The translations under genes were made by a program, and so were the position numbers. 64,000 nt of DNA from CBDHCC01 sp965261015 (GTDB lineage Bacteria > Pseudomonadota > Alphaproteobacteria > Sphingomonadales > Sphingomonadaceae). Below the pieces are notes generated by a model, which worked only from the letters and a program-made list of their open reading frames with translations, ran no database searches and had not been told where the DNA came from. Where the stretch lies: contig CBDHCC010000001.1 of the NCBI GenBank assembly GCA_965261015.1, forward strand, positions 682,001 to 746,000. The letters run 5' to 3'. Positions 62,378-64,000 of this stretch are shown one piece after another; within the stretch, counting starts at the first letter, position 1; the number at the start of each line of letters is the position of its first letter.

Positions 62378-64000
62378 ATGCGCCTGCCTCTCCTCGCCGC
62401 CACCGCCCTTCTCAGCACCCCGGCGCTCGCCCAATCGGGCGGATCGAGCAACGCCGGACCGGGGCCGGAGGCGACGGTCGTGGGTCACGTCAACAAGTTC
62501 AAGCAGCTCGATCCCGATCCCGCATCCCTCAAGGTGCCCGAAGGCTTCCGCGTCGACCTGGTGGCGCGCGATCTGGGCAACGCGCGGATGATCGCGGTGG
62601 CGGACAACGGCACCGTGTACGTCACCCGCCGCAACGAAGGCGACGTCCTGATGCTGATCGACGCCGATCGCGACGGCGTATTCGAAGGGCACAGTACGGT
62701 CGCCAGCCGCCCCAACATGCACGGCATCGCGCTGGACGGCGACACCATGTTCCTGGTCACCATCAAGGACGTGCTCAGCGCTCCGATCCGCTCCGACGGC
62801 ACGTTGGGGCCGCTCACCACGATCGTCGACGACCTGCCGGACGCCGGACAGCACCCGAACCGCACGATCGCGGTCGGCCCGGACGGCAAGCTGTACCTTT
62901 CCGTCGGATCCACCTGCAATGCGTGCGCGGAGAACAACCCGGAAAACGCCACCATCGTGCGCATGGACCGCGACGGCACCCATCGACAGGTGTTCGCGTC
63001 GGGCCTTCGCAACACCATCGGCTTTGCGTGGAATCCGCGCGACGCGCAGCTGTGGGGGCTGGACCACGGCGTCGACTGGCTGGGCGACGACCAGCAGTCG
63101 AGCGAGATCAACCGCATTGAGCAGGGGCATACCTATGGCTGGCCCTACATCCTGGGCAAGGAGGGGCTGGAGAACCCGCAGGACCGTCCGCCGGCCGGCC
63201 TGACCATGGCGGATTGGCGCGCCATGACGACGCTGCCGGAACTCGGCTGGACGGCGCACTCCGCGCCCATGCAGTTGGCGTTCGACCGCGGCACGAACTT
63301 CCCTTCGGCACTGCAGGGCGACGCCTTCGCCGCCTACCGCGGGTCCTGGAACCGCGAAGCCCCGTCGGGGTACGAGGTCGTCCGCATCCGCTTCGACCGG
63401 CAGGGGCGCGCGACGGCGGTGGAGCCGTTCGTCACCGGCTGGCTGAAGACGGTCGACGGGCAGATCGGCTGGACCGGCCGGCCCACCGGCCTGGCCTTCG
63501 AGCCGTCGGGCGCGATGCTGGTCGGCGATCCGGAGAACGGAGCCATCTACCGCGTCAGCTACACCGGGCGTGGTGCCGCGCGTCCGCTGCCGATGGCGCG
63601 CCCCGCCGGCGAGCGGGCCGTGGCGCGTCCGATCGCCACGAAGGAGCGCGGGCTGACGGGACGCGGCGCACTGGCCGTCCGATCGGCCGACATCGCGCCG
63701 GGCAGGACCATTCCGATGCTGCACAGCGCCTATGATCAGAACATCTCGCCGGCGCTCAGCTGGGGCGCGGGGCCGGCGGGCACGCGCGCTTACGCCATCG
63801 TGGCGGAGGACCCGGACGCCGGCACGCCCGCTCCGATCGTCCACTGGCTCGCCTGGAACATCCCAGCCGGCACCACCAGCTTGCCGCAGGGGATCGCCGG
63901 TGGCCCGCAGCTGGCCGAGCCGAAGGGCGTGCGCCAGGGCTTGAACGCGCGCGGGACGATCGGCTGGCACGGGCCTCGCCCGCCCGTGGGCGACCGGGCC
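62378..64000 (+). CDS. PQQ-type sugar dehydrogenase fused to a PEBP (YbhB-like) domain, partial
   Basis: An open frame of 541 codons that leaves the window without a stop. A signal peptide (MRLPLLAATALLSTPALAQ) precedes a beta-propeller of the soluble aldose sugar dehydrogenase type: VPEGFRVDLVARDLGNARMI, GLRNTIGFAWNPRDAQLWG, LDHGVDWLGDDQQSSEINRI and GHTYGWPYILG. From about residue 425 a phosphatidylethanolamine-binding (YbhB/YbcL) domain begins: DQNISPALSWGAGPAGTRAY, IVAEDPDAGTPAPIVHWLAWNIPA. GGAG precedes the ATG. The propeller would oxidise sugars in the periplasm with PQQ; the PEBP part may bind ligand or protein. The end is cut off by the window. Confidence 0.88.
   Translation, partial: MRLPLLAATALLSTPALAQSGGSSNAGPGPEATVVGHVNKFKQLDPDPASLKVPEGFRVDLVARDLGNARMIAVADNGTVYVTRRNEGDVLMLIDADRDGVFEGHSTVASRPNMHGIALDGDTMFLVTIKDVLSAPIRSDGTLGPLTTIVDDLPDAGQHPNRTIAVGPDGKLYLSVGSTCNACAENNPENATIVRMDRDGTHRQVFASGLRNTIGFAWNPRDAQLWGLDHGVDWLGDDQQSSEINRIEQGHTYGWPYILGKEGLENPQDRPPAGLTMADWRAMTTLPELGWTAHSAPMQLAFDRGTNFPSALQGDAFAAYRGSWNREAPSGYEVVRIRFDRQGRATAVEPFVTGWLKTVDGQIGWTGRPTGLAFEPSGAMLVGDPENGAIYRVSYTGRGAARPLPMARPAGERAVARPIATKERGLTGRGALAVRSADIAPGRTIPMLHSAYDQNISPALSWGAGPAGTRAYAIVAEDPDAGTPAPIVHWLAWNIPAGTTSLPQGIAGGPQLAEPKGVRQGLNARGTIGWHGPRPPVGDRA

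Overview
The window is very GC-rich and densely coded, and it reads as chromosomal DNA of a sphingomonad (Alphaproteobacteria, Sphingomonas-like). The evidence is a TrcR/DUF1013 cell-cycle regulator, an RNase E with an acidic insert in its S1 domain, an RF2 with the tripeptide SPY, a NaAtm1-like ABC exporter, a LacI / tryptophan-halogenase-like / FucP-type sugar-uptake set, and dispersed intergenic palindromes. No prophage, insertion sequence, CRISPR array or integrase was seen. The call of genus is inference from gene families only.

Layout. 1-7.2 kb: trcR, a small lipoprotein, sucC, then a minus-strand operon (small secreted protein, Atm1-type exporter, recQ, TIGR01244 sulfurtransferase-like protein, small membrane protein). 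7.3-7.9 kb: a sigma-54-type promoter in front of two tandem 29-30-residue membrane microproteins and a minimal PspC protein. 7.8-13.1 kb: a three-subunit molybdenum aldehyde oxidoreductase (paoABC-like) with divergent xdhC/paoD-like and mocA-like maturation genes. 13.1-21.1 kb: PAS protein, tRNA-Thr, then a decayed carbohydrate-utilisation locus (truncated sugar porter, truncated GH5, intact LacI regulator, frameshifted halogenase-like gene, two MFS transporters). 21.2-32.2 kb: two tripartite efflux pumps facing each other, TetR-EmrA-EmrB-OMF on plus and MFP-RND-OMF on minus, whose outer-membrane-factor genes overlap tail to tail by 109 bp. 32.3-36.9 kb: GH130-like protein, DUF1223 protein, uvsE, SPL-family radical SAM protein and a RadC-like JAB protein, i.e. 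a UV/DNA-damage neighbourhood. 36.9-42.7 kb: minus-strand cell-wall/translation operon (AMIN amidase, PBP1A, prfB, exported methyltransferase). 43.2-50.5 kb: rne, a BepA-like M48 protease with a DsbA-like partner, rlmE/ppx, and tRNA-Gln.

50.7-60.3 kb holds the most unusual system: nine collinear, mostly translationally coupled genes encoding myo-inositol-1-phosphate synthase, an HD-like protein, a Trm112-type methyltransferase, a Gfo/Idh/MocA oxidoreductase, a zinc-ribbon metallo-beta-lactamase-fold protein, a stand-alone YcaO protein, a xylose-isomerase-type TIM barrel, a GT4 glycosyltransferase and a PIG-L deacetylase. INO1 + GT4 + PIG-L is the logic of the first steps of mycothiol and GPI biosynthesis, while INO1 + Gfo/Idh/MocA + TIM barrel resembles aminocyclitol chemistry. 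Together with YcaO this suggests a glycosylated cyclitol metabolite that I cannot match to a described pathway. The only two gaps inside this operon are filled by dispersed palindromic repeats, one of which appears to supply the Shine-Dalgarno sequence of the YcaO gene. The window ends with a TelA / XpaC-like pair and a PQQ-type sugar dehydrogenase fused to a PEBP domain that runs off the right edge.

Gene packing is extreme: many junctions are GTGA, ATGA or TGATG stop/start overlaps, and several convergent pairs overlap or abut at their stop codons.
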